Positions 7,858-13,817 are shown, counted from the stretch's first letter. The stretch is DNA of 64,000 nucleotides from JBLEFH01 sp047345645 (GCA_047345645.1 JBLEFH010000006.1); one strand, 5' to 3'. Numbers and translations are program-made. The notes: generated by a model from the sequence alone, not told the origin.

Positions 7858-7876
7858 TTGTACCTTATGAGTACAA
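7858..7876. repeat. Inverted repeat TTGTAC/GTACAA
   Basis: A perfect six-base inverted repeat around a seven-base spacer in the 122-base gap between the ATPase stop and the next gene. No T-run follows on either strand, so an operator is more likely than a terminator. Apart from this and the ribosome binding site of the next gene, I see nothing else in the gap. Confidence 0.3.
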
Positions 7877-7889
7877 GGTCACAATTGCG

Positions 7890-10607
7890 TCACCACTTCC
7901 ATTCTTCGGTGTCTTCTTCTGGCTCTGGCGCTTCTTTGGGCTTTGGCGCAACGCCATAGGTAAGGCGCTGGTGTTCGATAAGCATGTCAAAGTCTCCGCG
8001 CTGTTCTTGGCGCTCAAGGTAGCCCACAGGATAACGGACAGGGACAGCCTGTGCGGTCACACCTTTAGCGTAGAGTGTCCAATGGTGCGGTGCTTGCGTT
8101 TGTATCAGCTTGGGGTCTGCGTTCATCTCAGACGCCATAGCACGCGCGTCTGCGTTAGACATCGAACCTGCGAGCTTGATACTGGTGTTTGCCATGAGTG
8201 CCTGTCGTACGTCATTACTGGCTTGTCCTAGATACTGGTGCGCCATGAAAAGCCCAATACGTTGCTTGCGGGCTTGAGCGAGTAGGACACTGATGTTTTT
8301 ATCTAAATACTCGTGCGCTTCGTCTATGTAGCAGATGGTCGGGTGCTTATACGTTGAAAGCGCCCGCTCGGCACTAGCTTGCGCCAACAGTGCAATAAAG
8401 AACCTGCCAAGCGTGCGCAGTCCTTGCTCTTTGAGCATCGCCTGTGAGGTGTTCACCAATATGACCTTGCCTTGATTTATTTCTTCAAAAAGGTCGAGCG
8501 TGCTTTCTGGCTGTGAAAACATGCGCTCAAAGGTGCTGTTTTCAAGTATCAGATATAAGCGCCGTATCACTGCCTTGCGCATACGCTTAAACTCATTATC
8601 GTCAAACTGATTATAGAAAAATGATTTTGCCACATCATCGAGCTTGTCGATGTACTCACTGTACGCACTGGCTGGTTGCTCTAAGACATCTAAAAAGGTT
8701 TTCAGTGTTGCATCAGGTATCTCCAACAACAGACGTGTCACGTAGCGAAAGATAACGCTCTGCTGTCCCGATAGTGACGTATCCATGATAGACGCCAGCA
8801 CATACTCATACAGCTCAATGATAGACGTGCGCAGTTGCTCTTTTTCTTGGGCGTTGTATTGCTCAAAGCGTTCCTTGCCAGTAGCAAAGAGATTAAGTGC
8901 TATAGGGTGCTCGATGTCTTCGGGGTTCACGTAGACAATACGCTCTTTGTCTATATCCATGTTGAGGATTTTTTGTATCATCTCATTTTGACTGTCTATC
9001 ACAATGACAGATTTGCCGTCTTTGATGTCCTGCACGATGTTGTATTGCATGCACTGCGTTTTGCCATGTCCTGAATTATGGTGGAAGATGCCACTTGCAA
9101 GATAATTGTGATGCACTGGTACCGTAAAATCGTAATACACATCGTCCGTGCTCGGTTCCGCCCACCACATGCTATCATGTGAGTATGAAAAAATGGAACC
9201 AAGAGAAAATAAATAAGATGATTTCACTTTATAAGAAAGGTCTGAGCCAAAAGGCGATAGAAGAATTGATGACATGTGACTCAAAGACAATTCGTCGGTA
9301 CTTGCTTGAAAACCAAATCCCAATTCGTTCACGTGCGTATTACAGCCAAGGTGAACGTAATCCTGCATGGAAGGGTGGTAGGGAAATTGATAAATCAGGC
9401 TATGTTCTAGTGTATTCTCCAAAACACCCATATCGCAATGCTTCAAACAAAGTTCGCGAACATCGCCTTGTAATGGAAAAACATTTAGGTCGCTACCTGA
9501 AAAAGACGGAAGTTGTTGACCACATAAATGGTAAGAAAAATGATAATCGTCTCTGCAATCTTCGCTTGTATAAAACAAATGCTGAACATCTTGCTGCAAC
9601 CTTAAAAGGGAAGTGTCCGAAATGGTCGGAAGATGGCAAGCGCCGTATTCGTGAAGGTGTCGCACTTTCACATATCCGTCGCCGTACCAAACGAGATGGT
9701 CGCCAGTTACGGAAAGCTTCTTAGTGCCGTTTGTAAGATTAAACATCTGAGCACGATAAAAACGGCGTGGTGGCTCTGCTTTAGCAACTACTATTTGCTT
9801 ATCGGCGGTAACTGAGAACACGTGAAATGGGACGCCAAGCTCGTATCGTTTTTTTACAGTGTAATTGGTTTCATCTATAGGGTCATAAATTGGTGTATCT
9901 GCATGCAAACAACTCGCAAGCAGGTAAGTATGCTCAAAGCGCAATTCGTCTGGTATGACAATTGGCACTTGCACATCAAACAGTTGGCGCAGTGGTGTGC
10001 CAGTAAAGTAGACGTCTAAAATATCAGGCTTTTCATACTGAAAGGGGTATACCTGTCGCGCACGCTGAAAGTTATGCTCTAGCTTTTTAGCTAGCTGTGT
10101 AAACTGTCTGCTCTCTACTATCTCACCTGCAACATCTTGTACTAAATACGGCAGGTTGCTGTGCAGATACGTAACTGGCGCAGTGACTTCACTCTCGATA
10201 TTCGGAGATACAGACAGCACCATATCAAAGACGTGTTGCAAGGCGGTAAAGTCATGCGTGGTGGACAGCGCCTCACGGTAGCGCGCTCCCTCTACGCTAT
10301 CGTGCTCATGCGGTGCAGGTGGTAGCTGTGGGGTAAGCTCTGCCACAATCGGCGCAAGCTGTGCTTGTATGTTTGCCGTGAAACGCGAAAGGTCTATGTC
10401 TTTAGGTGCGGTGTATGCTTCCTCTAGCGCTCTGGTACGTTGGCGTGCCTGTCGCTCTTTGCGTGAGCGATGCCAGTACGCGCCACCTGCGACAAGTGCC
10501 GTACCCGCAATAGCAAATGGTGCGAAGTATACTACCGCAAAAAAGAAAATGAGGAGCGCGACACCTGTCGCCACTCCCCAGAAAAACAGTTCCTCAAGCT
10601 CTCTCAC
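7890..10607 (-). CDS. Membrane-anchored VirD4/TraG-type ATPase, interrupted by an intein
   Basis: The 905-residue precursor would yield a 626-residue ATPase after removal of a 279-residue intein (233-511). Two hydrophobic segments near residues 8-45 anchor it in the membrane, as in conjugation coupling proteins. The N-extein ends HTYLLAS and the C-extein begins SGHGKTQ, so splicing rebuilds the P-loop (LLASSGHGKTQ). Then come VIVIDSQ, the NPxD/NLF block and Walker B ICYIDEAHEYL, typical of the HerA/VirD4/TraG superfamily. It probably pumps DNA or docks nucleoprotein at a membrane pore. The ATPase cannot work without splicing. GTG start overlaps the previous stop; it ends with a Glu-rich tail. 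Confidence 0.85.
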   Translation of the reverse strand: MRELEELFFWGVATGVALLIFFFAVVYFAPFAIAGTALVAGGAYWHRSRKERQARQRTRALEEAYTAPKDIDLSRFTANIQAQLAPIVAELTPQLPPAPHEHDSVEGARYREALSTTHDFTALQHVFDMVLSVSPNIESEVTAPVTYLHSNLPYLVQDVAGEIVESRQFTQLAKKLEHNFQRARQVYPFQYEKPDILDVYFTGTPLRQLFDVQVPIVIPDELRFEHTYLLASCLHADTPIYDPIDETNYTVKKRYELGVPFHVFSVTADKQIVVAKAEPPRRFYRAQMFNLTNGTKKLSVTGDHLVWYGDGYVKVRHLHEYGACHLPTISDTSLLRLQQDVQHLFYTSEDCRDDYHFSYHLCGQQLPSFSGSDLNVFPLQGDVRELCLKHCDMGVLENTLEHSLIYQFPYHPSMQDYVHLGCNTHVNELGFGFQASTDELSLSHMSSILLSPFGSDLSYKVKSSYLFSLGSIFSYSHDSMWWAEPSTDDVYYDFTVPVHHNYLASGIFHHNSGHGKTQCMQYNIVQDIKDGKSVIVIDSQNEMIQKILNMDIDKERIVYVNPEDIEHPIALNLFATGKERFEQYNAQEKEQLRTSIIELYEYVLASIMDTSLSGQQSVIFRYVTRLLLEIPDATLKTFLDVLEQPASAYSEYIDKLDDVAKSFFYNQFDDNEFKRMRKAVIRRLYLILENSTFERMFSQPESTLDLFEEINQGKVILVNTSQAMLKEQGLRTLGRFFIALLAQASAERALSTYKHPTICYIDEAHEYLDKNISVLLAQARKQRIGLFMAHQYLGQASNDVRQALMANTSIKLAGSMSNADARAMASEMNADPKLIQTQAPHHWTLYAKGVTAQAVPVRYPVGYLERQEQRGDFDMLIEHQRLTYGVAPKPKEAPEPEEDTEEWKW
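9166..9181. repeat. Perfect inverted repeat at the HNH gene start
   Basis: CACATG, four-base spacer, CATGTG. It overlaps the -10-like TATCAT and lies four bases before the HNH ATG, so it could be an operator or a hairpin limiting endonuclease expression. It also encodes intein residues just before block F. Confidence 0.35.
9173..9178 (+). promoter_or_regulatory. Possible leaderless -10 element for the HNH gene
   Basis: TATCAT on the plus strand ends six bases before ATG 9185, the same spacing as at several minus-strand genes of the element. No recognisable -35 or ribosome binding site is present. If used, the endonuclease would be expressed from inside the intein DNA independently of the ATPase gene. 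Confidence 0.25.
9185..9724 (+). CDS. HNH homing endonuclease encoded antisense inside the intein
   Basis: A 179-residue protein; a GTG two codons upstream is an alternative start. Residues about 5-45 form a helix-turn-helix (GLSQKAIEELM, KTIRRYLLENQIPIRSR). Next come the NPAWKGG block and an HNH_3 core, EHRLVMEKHLGR, EVVDHINGKKNDNRLCNLRL, with the catalytic His in VDHING and Asn/His further on, as in free-standing phage HNH nucleases. The tail is basic. The gene lies wholly within the intein DNA on the other strand, and its last codons face intein block B. It should cut intein-free copies of the ATPase gene and so spread the intein. Confidence 0.88.
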   Translation: MKKWNQEKINKMISLYKKGLSQKAIEELMTCDSKTIRRYLLENQIPIRSRAYYSQGERNPAWKGGREIDKSGYVLVYSPKHPYRNASNKVREHRLVMEKHLGRYLKKTEVVDHINGKKNDNRLCNLRLYKTNAEHLAATLKGKCPKWSEDGKRRIREGVALSHIRRRTKRDGRQLRKAS

Positions 10608-10960
10608 AGCTCAAACGATTTGTTTTCTCGCTCCACTTCTGATGCTTCAAAATAGCGAGCGAGCAATTGCAATCCCTCAATAGCTTCGTCTTCAAAGGCG
10701 TGTGCTTCCACACTGTCGCGCGCACGAAAGCTGTATGGCTTTTTCATCAAGTCGTGCGCGGTCATGTAGTAGATGCGCTCGTCACGGTCTTTGCGTGCAT
10801 TTATCGGCACAGACTGCGTGATGAAGTCCCTGCTGATGTTTTCTTTCTTGATGATAGCTTTCTCTTTTTCGGTGAATTGCACGGCAACTGTCACCACAGG
10901 ATAGGTCTTGCGCATGACCAGTCCCTCTTTCACCTCACTGTGCGTAATATCTACTTTCAT
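10604..10960 (-). CDS. Hypothetical element protein
   Basis: A 118-residue soluble protein from ATG 10960, which overlaps the stop of the secreted-protein gene (ATGA) and has AGAGGGG upstream; an earlier in-frame ATG 12 codons upstream is less likely. It is charged, with beta strands at the N-terminus (TYPVVTVAVQF) and helices later, and no cysteines. It ends overlapping the GTG of the membrane-anchored ATPase, so the two are probably translated together. No family is recognised. Confidence 0.6.
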   Translation of the reverse strand: MKVDITHSEVKEGLVMRKTYPVVTVAVQFTEKEKAIIKKENISRDFITQSVPINARKDRDERIYYMTAHDLMKKPYSFRARDSVEAHAFEDEAIEGLQLLARYFEASEVERENKSFEL

Positions 10961-11343
10961 TCGTACCCCTCTTTCAAATTCCAATTTATATTCCAACTAT
11001 TAGTAGAAAAAGAAGGTTCTGGGTCGTAAATCCTCAATCCAAACCATTCTTGGTAGTTGGATACATAATGAATATCCATATAGAACGGTTCAATTTTTGC
11101 TGGCTTTTGCGAACAAAACACATTAGCTTCCAAAATGCCTCTTGCGCTATTTGGCGATGTGAAAACCACTAGAACACTAATCTGATTAAATGTTATACGA
11201 CACGCTCCAGACCTGACTTCAAAGGTTTCAAGCCATTTATATAAACCACCTTCAATATCTCTTGCTGTCTGAGTACTCCCCCACTCCTGCGCAGACACAG
11301 GTGCGCTCAAGGCTAAAAAGCCCGCAATCATATATTTAAGCAT
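10957..11343 (-). CDS. Secreted or periplasmic protein of unknown function
   Basis: A 128-residue protein with a clear Sec signal peptide: positive start, hydrophobic core (MIAGFLALSAPVSA) and a likely AxA cleavage site before QEW. The mature part of about 109 residues has two cysteines (SGACRITF and NVFCSQK) that could form a disulfide. A strong ribosome binding site (GGAGGG) precedes the ATG. It sits between the two VirD4-type ATPase genes. A periplasmic partner of a DNA-transfer channel, a surface-exclusion protein or a lysogenic-conversion factor are all possible; none is shown. Confidence 0.6.
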   Translation of the reverse strand: MLKYMIAGFLALSAPVSAQEWGSTQTARDIEGGLYKWLETFEVRSGACRITFNQISVLVVFTSPNSARGILEANVFCSQKPAKIEPFYMDIHYVSNYQEWFGLRIYDPEPSFSTNSWNINWNLKEGYE

Positions 11344-11368
11344 GTTCCCTCCTATCCCTCACAAAAGG

Positions 11369-12499
11369 CTAGAATTGAGAAAAGAGGCTGTCAACAGTCT
11401 TAGGTGAGCGAATGAGTTGATTGACCATGCGCGTGCGGATATGAGCCTCTGACTTCGGGAACGGCTCGGCGTAAAAGGCGGTAGTGGAGATTGCGTATGG
11501 TCTGCCGTCACCAAACACCACGGCATTGTACGGCGGTAGCTCAAACAGCTCATACGGCGAGGTGCGGTACTCATAGCTTGGGAAGTACTGCATGTCTTCA
11601 AATGAGCATCGAAAGACAAAGCTCGCACAGTTAGCCAGCACTGAATGACGCAGTTTCATATCCAATTGGTGCATGTATTGGTGTGAGAGCTTCAAGCGCA
11701 CACCAAACTTTCGTATACCCGATAGCATTTCATTGAGCACAGACGGTGAAAAGAGGTGCGCTTCGTCTACGTAGACGCGGGTTGTTGTTGGAGCTTGTGA
11801 GAGCGCTGTAAGGTGAAAGTTAGACAGTACCAGTGAGCCAATTAAAGATGTTTTGCTCAGTCCAAGTGCGCCTTGCGGAATACGCACAAACACAATCTTG
11901 CCCTTAAAGACATCAGACAGATTGAGCTGTGTCTTTTTGTGTCCGATAGAGTGTCTTATACGCTTGTCCGATAGCAATATCTGCACTTTGTTGAGTGTAC
12001 TTTCGGAGATATTGAAGCGGTCTTTTTCATTGAGGTCGGCATACCACTGCCAATACCGTTGCACCATAGGGTCGGTGATGTTTGGCGCACACTTTTCACG
12101 GTACGGTTGCGAGGTGATAAGAAAATACAAGCCAAGCAATGATTGCTCGTTGTCGATAAGTGTATGCACGCTGTTATAGAGCAAACTGTCAATGCGGGGC
12201 GTAGCTATATCTCGATAGCCCCATGCGTCTTTGATGCTATCGGTAAAGGCTGATGCGATGAAAGGTGTCTCGCCACCTATCGCCAGTGGATTGAACGGAA
12301 TACTGTACTGTGTGGGGTCAAAAAGAATAACGTCATTGCGACGTTTTCGTGGAATGTACTGTAGCAGTTCGTCTGTATCGTGACCGTGGGGGTCAATGTA
12401 TAGGACACCATGTCCGTCTGTAATGTCTTCAAGAATGTCTTGTTTGAGTAAGGTGGATTTGCCCATGCCAGAGCCACCTATCACGTGATGATGCGCCAT
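11369..12499 (-). CDS. VirD4/HerA-type DNA-translocating ATPase
   Basis: A 376-residue ATPase from ATG 12499; an in-frame TTG six codons upstream is less likely. The P-loop lies near the N-terminus (HHHVIGGSGMGKSTLL), followed by the GVLYIDPHGHD and DVILFDPTQ/PFNPL blocks characteristic of TraD/TrwB/DUF87-like proteins. The second half has the Walker B VYVDEAHLF and the sensor-like LKLSHQYMHQL. It has no membrane anchor and is clearly different from the other ATPase, so the element has two such motors. A plausible role is DNA transfer, segregation or packaging. A TACTAT hexamer lies six bases before the ATG. Confidence 0.78.
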   Translation of the reverse strand: MAHHHVIGGSGMGKSTLLKQDILEDITDGHGVLYIDPHGHDTDELLQYIPRKRRNDVILFDPTQYSIPFNPLAIGGETPFIASAFTDSIKDAWGYRDIATPRIDSLLYNSVHTLIDNEQSLLGLYFLITSQPYREKCAPNITDPMVQRYWQWYADLNEKDRFNISESTLNKVQILLSDKRIRHSIGHKKTQLNLSDVFKGKIVFVRIPQGALGLSKTSLIGSLVLSNFHLTALSQAPTTTRVYVDEAHLFSPSVLNEMLSGIRKFGVRLKLSHQYMHQLDMKLRHSVLANCASFVFRCSFEDMQYFPSYEYRTSPYELFELPPYNAVVFGDGRPYAISTTAFYAEPFPKSEAHIRTRMVNQLIRSPKTVDSLFSQF

Positions 12500-12505
12500 A
12501 ACGGT

Positions 12506-12511
12506 ATAGTA
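12506..12511 (-). promoter_or_regulatory. Possible leaderless -10 element before the soluble ATPase gene
   Basis: TACTAT on the minus strand ends six bases before ATG 12499 and overlaps one ACGGTA repeat. It fits the spacing rule seen elsewhere in the element, but the hexamer is weak. Confidence 0.25.
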
Positions 12512-12631
12512 AGCCAATAACGGCAGTGACGTGTGTCGTGCGTGTACCAGTATCTCTCACTGTACCGTTAAAGAACATACTGTCTATATTGTACCGTAGT
12601 CCGCTCACTGTGTCCGTCTAAGCGTAAGCGA

Positions 12632-12696
12632 CATGACCCAATGACTTTTACCTTTATGGCTTGTGTCTTTGAGACATATAAAGGCGTTGGGTCATG
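12632..12696. repeat. Nested 65-base hairpin
   Basis: Perfect outer arms CATGACCCAA/TTGGGTCATG enclose a second pair CCTTTAT/ATAAAGG and an inner TGTCT/AGACA stem with a three-base loop. The bulges are uneven (nine against two, six against one bases). Three co-linear perfect stems are unlikely by chance. Confidence 0.6.
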
Positions 12697-12753
12697 GCGT
12701 GAGCCTGACGGCACTGTGATGCGGAATGGTATATATGAGACGGTATAAGTCGC

Positions 12754-12787
12754 GCTATAGGCAGGTCACGTATTGCCAACCTATAGC
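12754..12787. repeat. 34-base inverted repeat
   Basis: Arms GCTATAGG/CCTATAGC are perfect over eight bases around an 18-base centre that contains a further GGCA/TGCC pair. It lies just downstream of the winged-helix gene on the minus strand but lacks a T-run, so it is not a standard terminator. Confidence 0.45.
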
Positions 12788-12803
12788 TCTTTGTACGGTA
12801 GCG

Positions 12804-13163
12804 TTATTTCGCTGTATATGTGCCGTTGTTCAAGGTCAATTCGCCACTTTTCTTGAGCGCTGCCAACGCATTGCTGATTGACTGCTGTAGCGATTTGTCA
12901 TCATCGGCATTAAAGGACGTGATAAGCTCGGCGCGGGTAGACGGTTTTGACTGCACCGCAGACAGTACGTCTTTTCTGATACCTGTACGGCGCTTGCCAG
13001 TACCAGAGGTAGACAATCCCGACTGTACCAGTTGATACTGAAAGCCGAGGCTATTGAGTTCAGCTACCGCGTCTTCTGCTTTTTGCAGTGCTTCTTGTTT
13101 CGCTTCTGCGAGCAGTTTTTCTTTTTGCTTATCAAGCTCTTTGATTTTATCGAGCGTAGACAT
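12804..13163 (-). CDS. Coiled-coil and winged-helix DNA-binding protein
   Basis: A 119-residue protein from ATG 13163 with GGGGAT upstream; an ATG four codons earlier is less likely. Residues 1-40 form a charged coiled coil (LDKIKELDKQKEKLLAEAKQ), probably a dimerisation helix. A short linker with GTGKRRTG follows, then a winged helix (IRKDVLSAVQSKPSTRAEL, SISNALAALKKSGELTLNNG). The arrangement of N-terminal coiled coil, basic linker and C-terminal DNA-binding domain recalls H-NS-like silencers, though the fold of the last part differs. It could regulate the element or bind the adjacent repeats. Confidence 0.65.
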   Translation of the reverse strand: MSTLDKIKELDKQKEKLLAEAKQEALQKAEDAVAELNSLGFQYQLVQSGLSTSGTGKRRTGIRKDVLSAVQSKPSTRAELITSFNADDDKSLQQSISNALAALKKSGELTLNNGTYTAK

Positions 13164-13183
13164 AGTTATCCCCATGTGTGTGA

Positions 13184-13211
13184 TTGATACTGCTGTGTAC
13201 TCGTGTATGAT
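13184..13211 (+). promoter_or_regulatory. Plus-strand promoter for a small RNA
   Basis: TTGATA (13184-13189), 16-base spacer, TATGAT (13206-13211): a good sigma-70 promoter pointing away from the winged-helix gene. It leads into a long stem and an intrinsic terminator, without an open frame of note. Confidence 0.5.
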
Positions 13212-13217
13212 AGATAG

Positions 13218-13369
13218 TGCAAGTGAAAACTTGTCAAAAGAACCTAAAGACTGTTCCCTCTACGCCAGTCGTAAGATTGGTATATGAATTTGAGCGTCTG
13301 ACCTTGTGTCGGGCGTAGAGGGAATATGTTGTGTATCAAAAGATGCCCGCCACAGTGCGGGTATTTTTT
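13218..13369 (+). ncRNA. Predicted structured small RNA
   Basis: A promoter (TTGATA-16-TATGAT) upstream and an intrinsic terminator at 13346-13369 define a transcript of about 150 bases. Its main feature is a perfect 13-base stem, TTCCCTCTACGCC at 13254-13266 pairing with GGCGTAGAGGGAA at 13312-13324, around a 45-base loop. No convincing coding frame is present. It runs against the direction of the neighbouring minus-strand genes. I recognise no known RNA family. A regulatory RNA for lysogeny or copy control is possible. Confidence 0.55.
13346..13369 (+). terminator. Intrinsic terminator of the small RNA
   Basis: CCCGC, loop CACAGT, GCGGG, then TATTTTTT on the plus strand. Confidence 0.75.
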
Positions 13370-13374
13370 GTACT

Positions 13375-13403
13375 AAAAAGGGGACAGCCCGAAAGCTATC
13401 CCC
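13375..13403 (-). terminator. Intrinsic terminator after the AlpA-like gene
   Basis: On the minus strand GGGGATAGC, six-base loop, GCTGTCCCC (one G-T pair) followed by TTTTT. It lies just after the AlpA-like stop codon, so integrase and AlpA transcripts end here and do not read into the small RNA region. Confidence 0.75.
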
Positions 13404-13420
13404 TCCACTCCACAAAGGAG

Positions 13421-13612
13421 TCATCGCTGTGCCAACTGTGCTTCTATCCATTCGTCAATCTCTTGCTCCGACCAAAGGACTTTGAACCCGATGCGACACG
13501 GTTTGGGAAACCCAAGGTGTGCGTAGTGTTCATCGTTCGCTAGACGGTCAATGTGAGCGCGAGAAAAACCAACTTTCAGACACACGGCTTTTTTCGTCAA
13601 AAGGCGAGACAT
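13421..13612 (-). CDS. AlpA/Xis-type helix-turn-helix protein
   Basis: A 63-residue protein from ATG 13612 with GGAG upstream. It has the AlpA/excisionase layout: LLTKKAVCLKVGFSRAHIDR as a winged helix-turn-helix, then FPKPCRIGFKVLWSEQEIDEWI as the wing and last helix. Such proteins act as excisionases or activate the integrase gene. It lies just downstream of the integrase, and its start is preceded by a perfect 16-base palindrome that may be its own operator. Length and motifs are complete. Confidence 0.8.
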   Translation of the reverse strand: MSRLLTKKAVCLKVGFSRAHIDRLANDEHYAHLGFPKPCRIGFKVLWSEQEIDEWIEAQLAQR

Positions 13613-13630
13613 GCGCGTACTCCATGTTAG

Positions 13631-13646
13631 GAGCGTGCGCACGCTC
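13631..13646. promoter_or_regulatory. Perfect 16-base palindrome, probable operator
   Basis: GAGCGTGCGCACGCTC is fully palindromic without a loop and sits 19 bases before the AlpA-like start codon. A TAACAT -10-like hexamer follows. The lack of a loop and T-run argues for a protein-binding site rather than a terminator. Confidence 0.45.
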
Positions 13647-13661
13647 AGTTGACCCGAGCCG

Positions 13662-13817
13662 TTAATACTTAGCGAAATGCTTTTTGTATATCAAGTACGC
13701 ACCATAGGCAGAGATAAGCAGTGCCACAAAGCCATACATTTTATCCTCGCCACTGCCGAGAAACAGTCCAACAAACGCGGCGGGCAACGGAAACAGAAAA
13801 ATCAACCACTTAAACAC
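13662..13817 (-). CDS. 51-residue membrane protein
   Basis: GTG start at 13817 with GGAG eight bases upstream, overlapping the last codons of the integrase by 16 bases; TAA at 13664-13662. Residues about 3-21 (KWLIFLFPLPAAFVGLFLG) and 27-45 (MYGFVALLISAYGAYLIY) are two hydrophobic helices with a charged turn GEDK between, and the C-terminus is basic. Size and topology resemble small holins or membrane modulators, but sequence alone does not prove a role. Confidence 0.55.
   Translation of the reverse strand: MFKWLIFLFPLPAAFVGLFLGSGEDKMYGFVALLISAYGAYLIYKKHFAKY

Larger units (their letters stand above)
9075..9911 (-). other. Intein in the Walker A motif (279 residues)
   Basis: All splicing blocks are visible. 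Block A begins CLHADTPIYD (Cys1). Block B is KLSVTGDHLVW, with T69 and H72. Block F is YDFTVPVHHNYLA, and block G is GIFHHN with H278 and N279, followed by extein Ser. This is a complete class 1 splicing domain. The roughly 180 codons between the blocks do not resemble a LAGLIDADG or HNH domain; they are Ser-, Leu-, Tyr- and His-rich and lie exactly antisense to the plus-strand HNH gene 9185-9724. The frame is open throughout, as required for splicing. Confidence 0.9.
12500..12803. other. Structured intergenic region, candidate origin or regulatory centre
   Basis: Three hundred bases without a clear gene between the soluble ATPase and the winged-helix gene. It contains five copies of ACGGTA/TACCGT (plus strand at 12501, 12740 and 12795; minus strand at 12563 and 12592), a nested 65-base hairpin (12632-12696) and a 34-base inverted repeat (12754-12787). 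Repeats plus hairpins next to replication and transfer genes fit a replication origin, a transfer origin or the operator cluster of a repressor. The sequence does not tell which. A 35-codon plus-strand frame (12641-12748) overlaps the hairpin and is of doubtful reality. Confidence 0.5.

Noticed and set aside
9075..9911. Self-splicing intron carrying an HNH gene
   Set aside because: The minus-strand reading frame is continuous through the insert and shows intein blocks A, B, F and G with Cys1 and Asn279 next to Ser; an intron is not needed.
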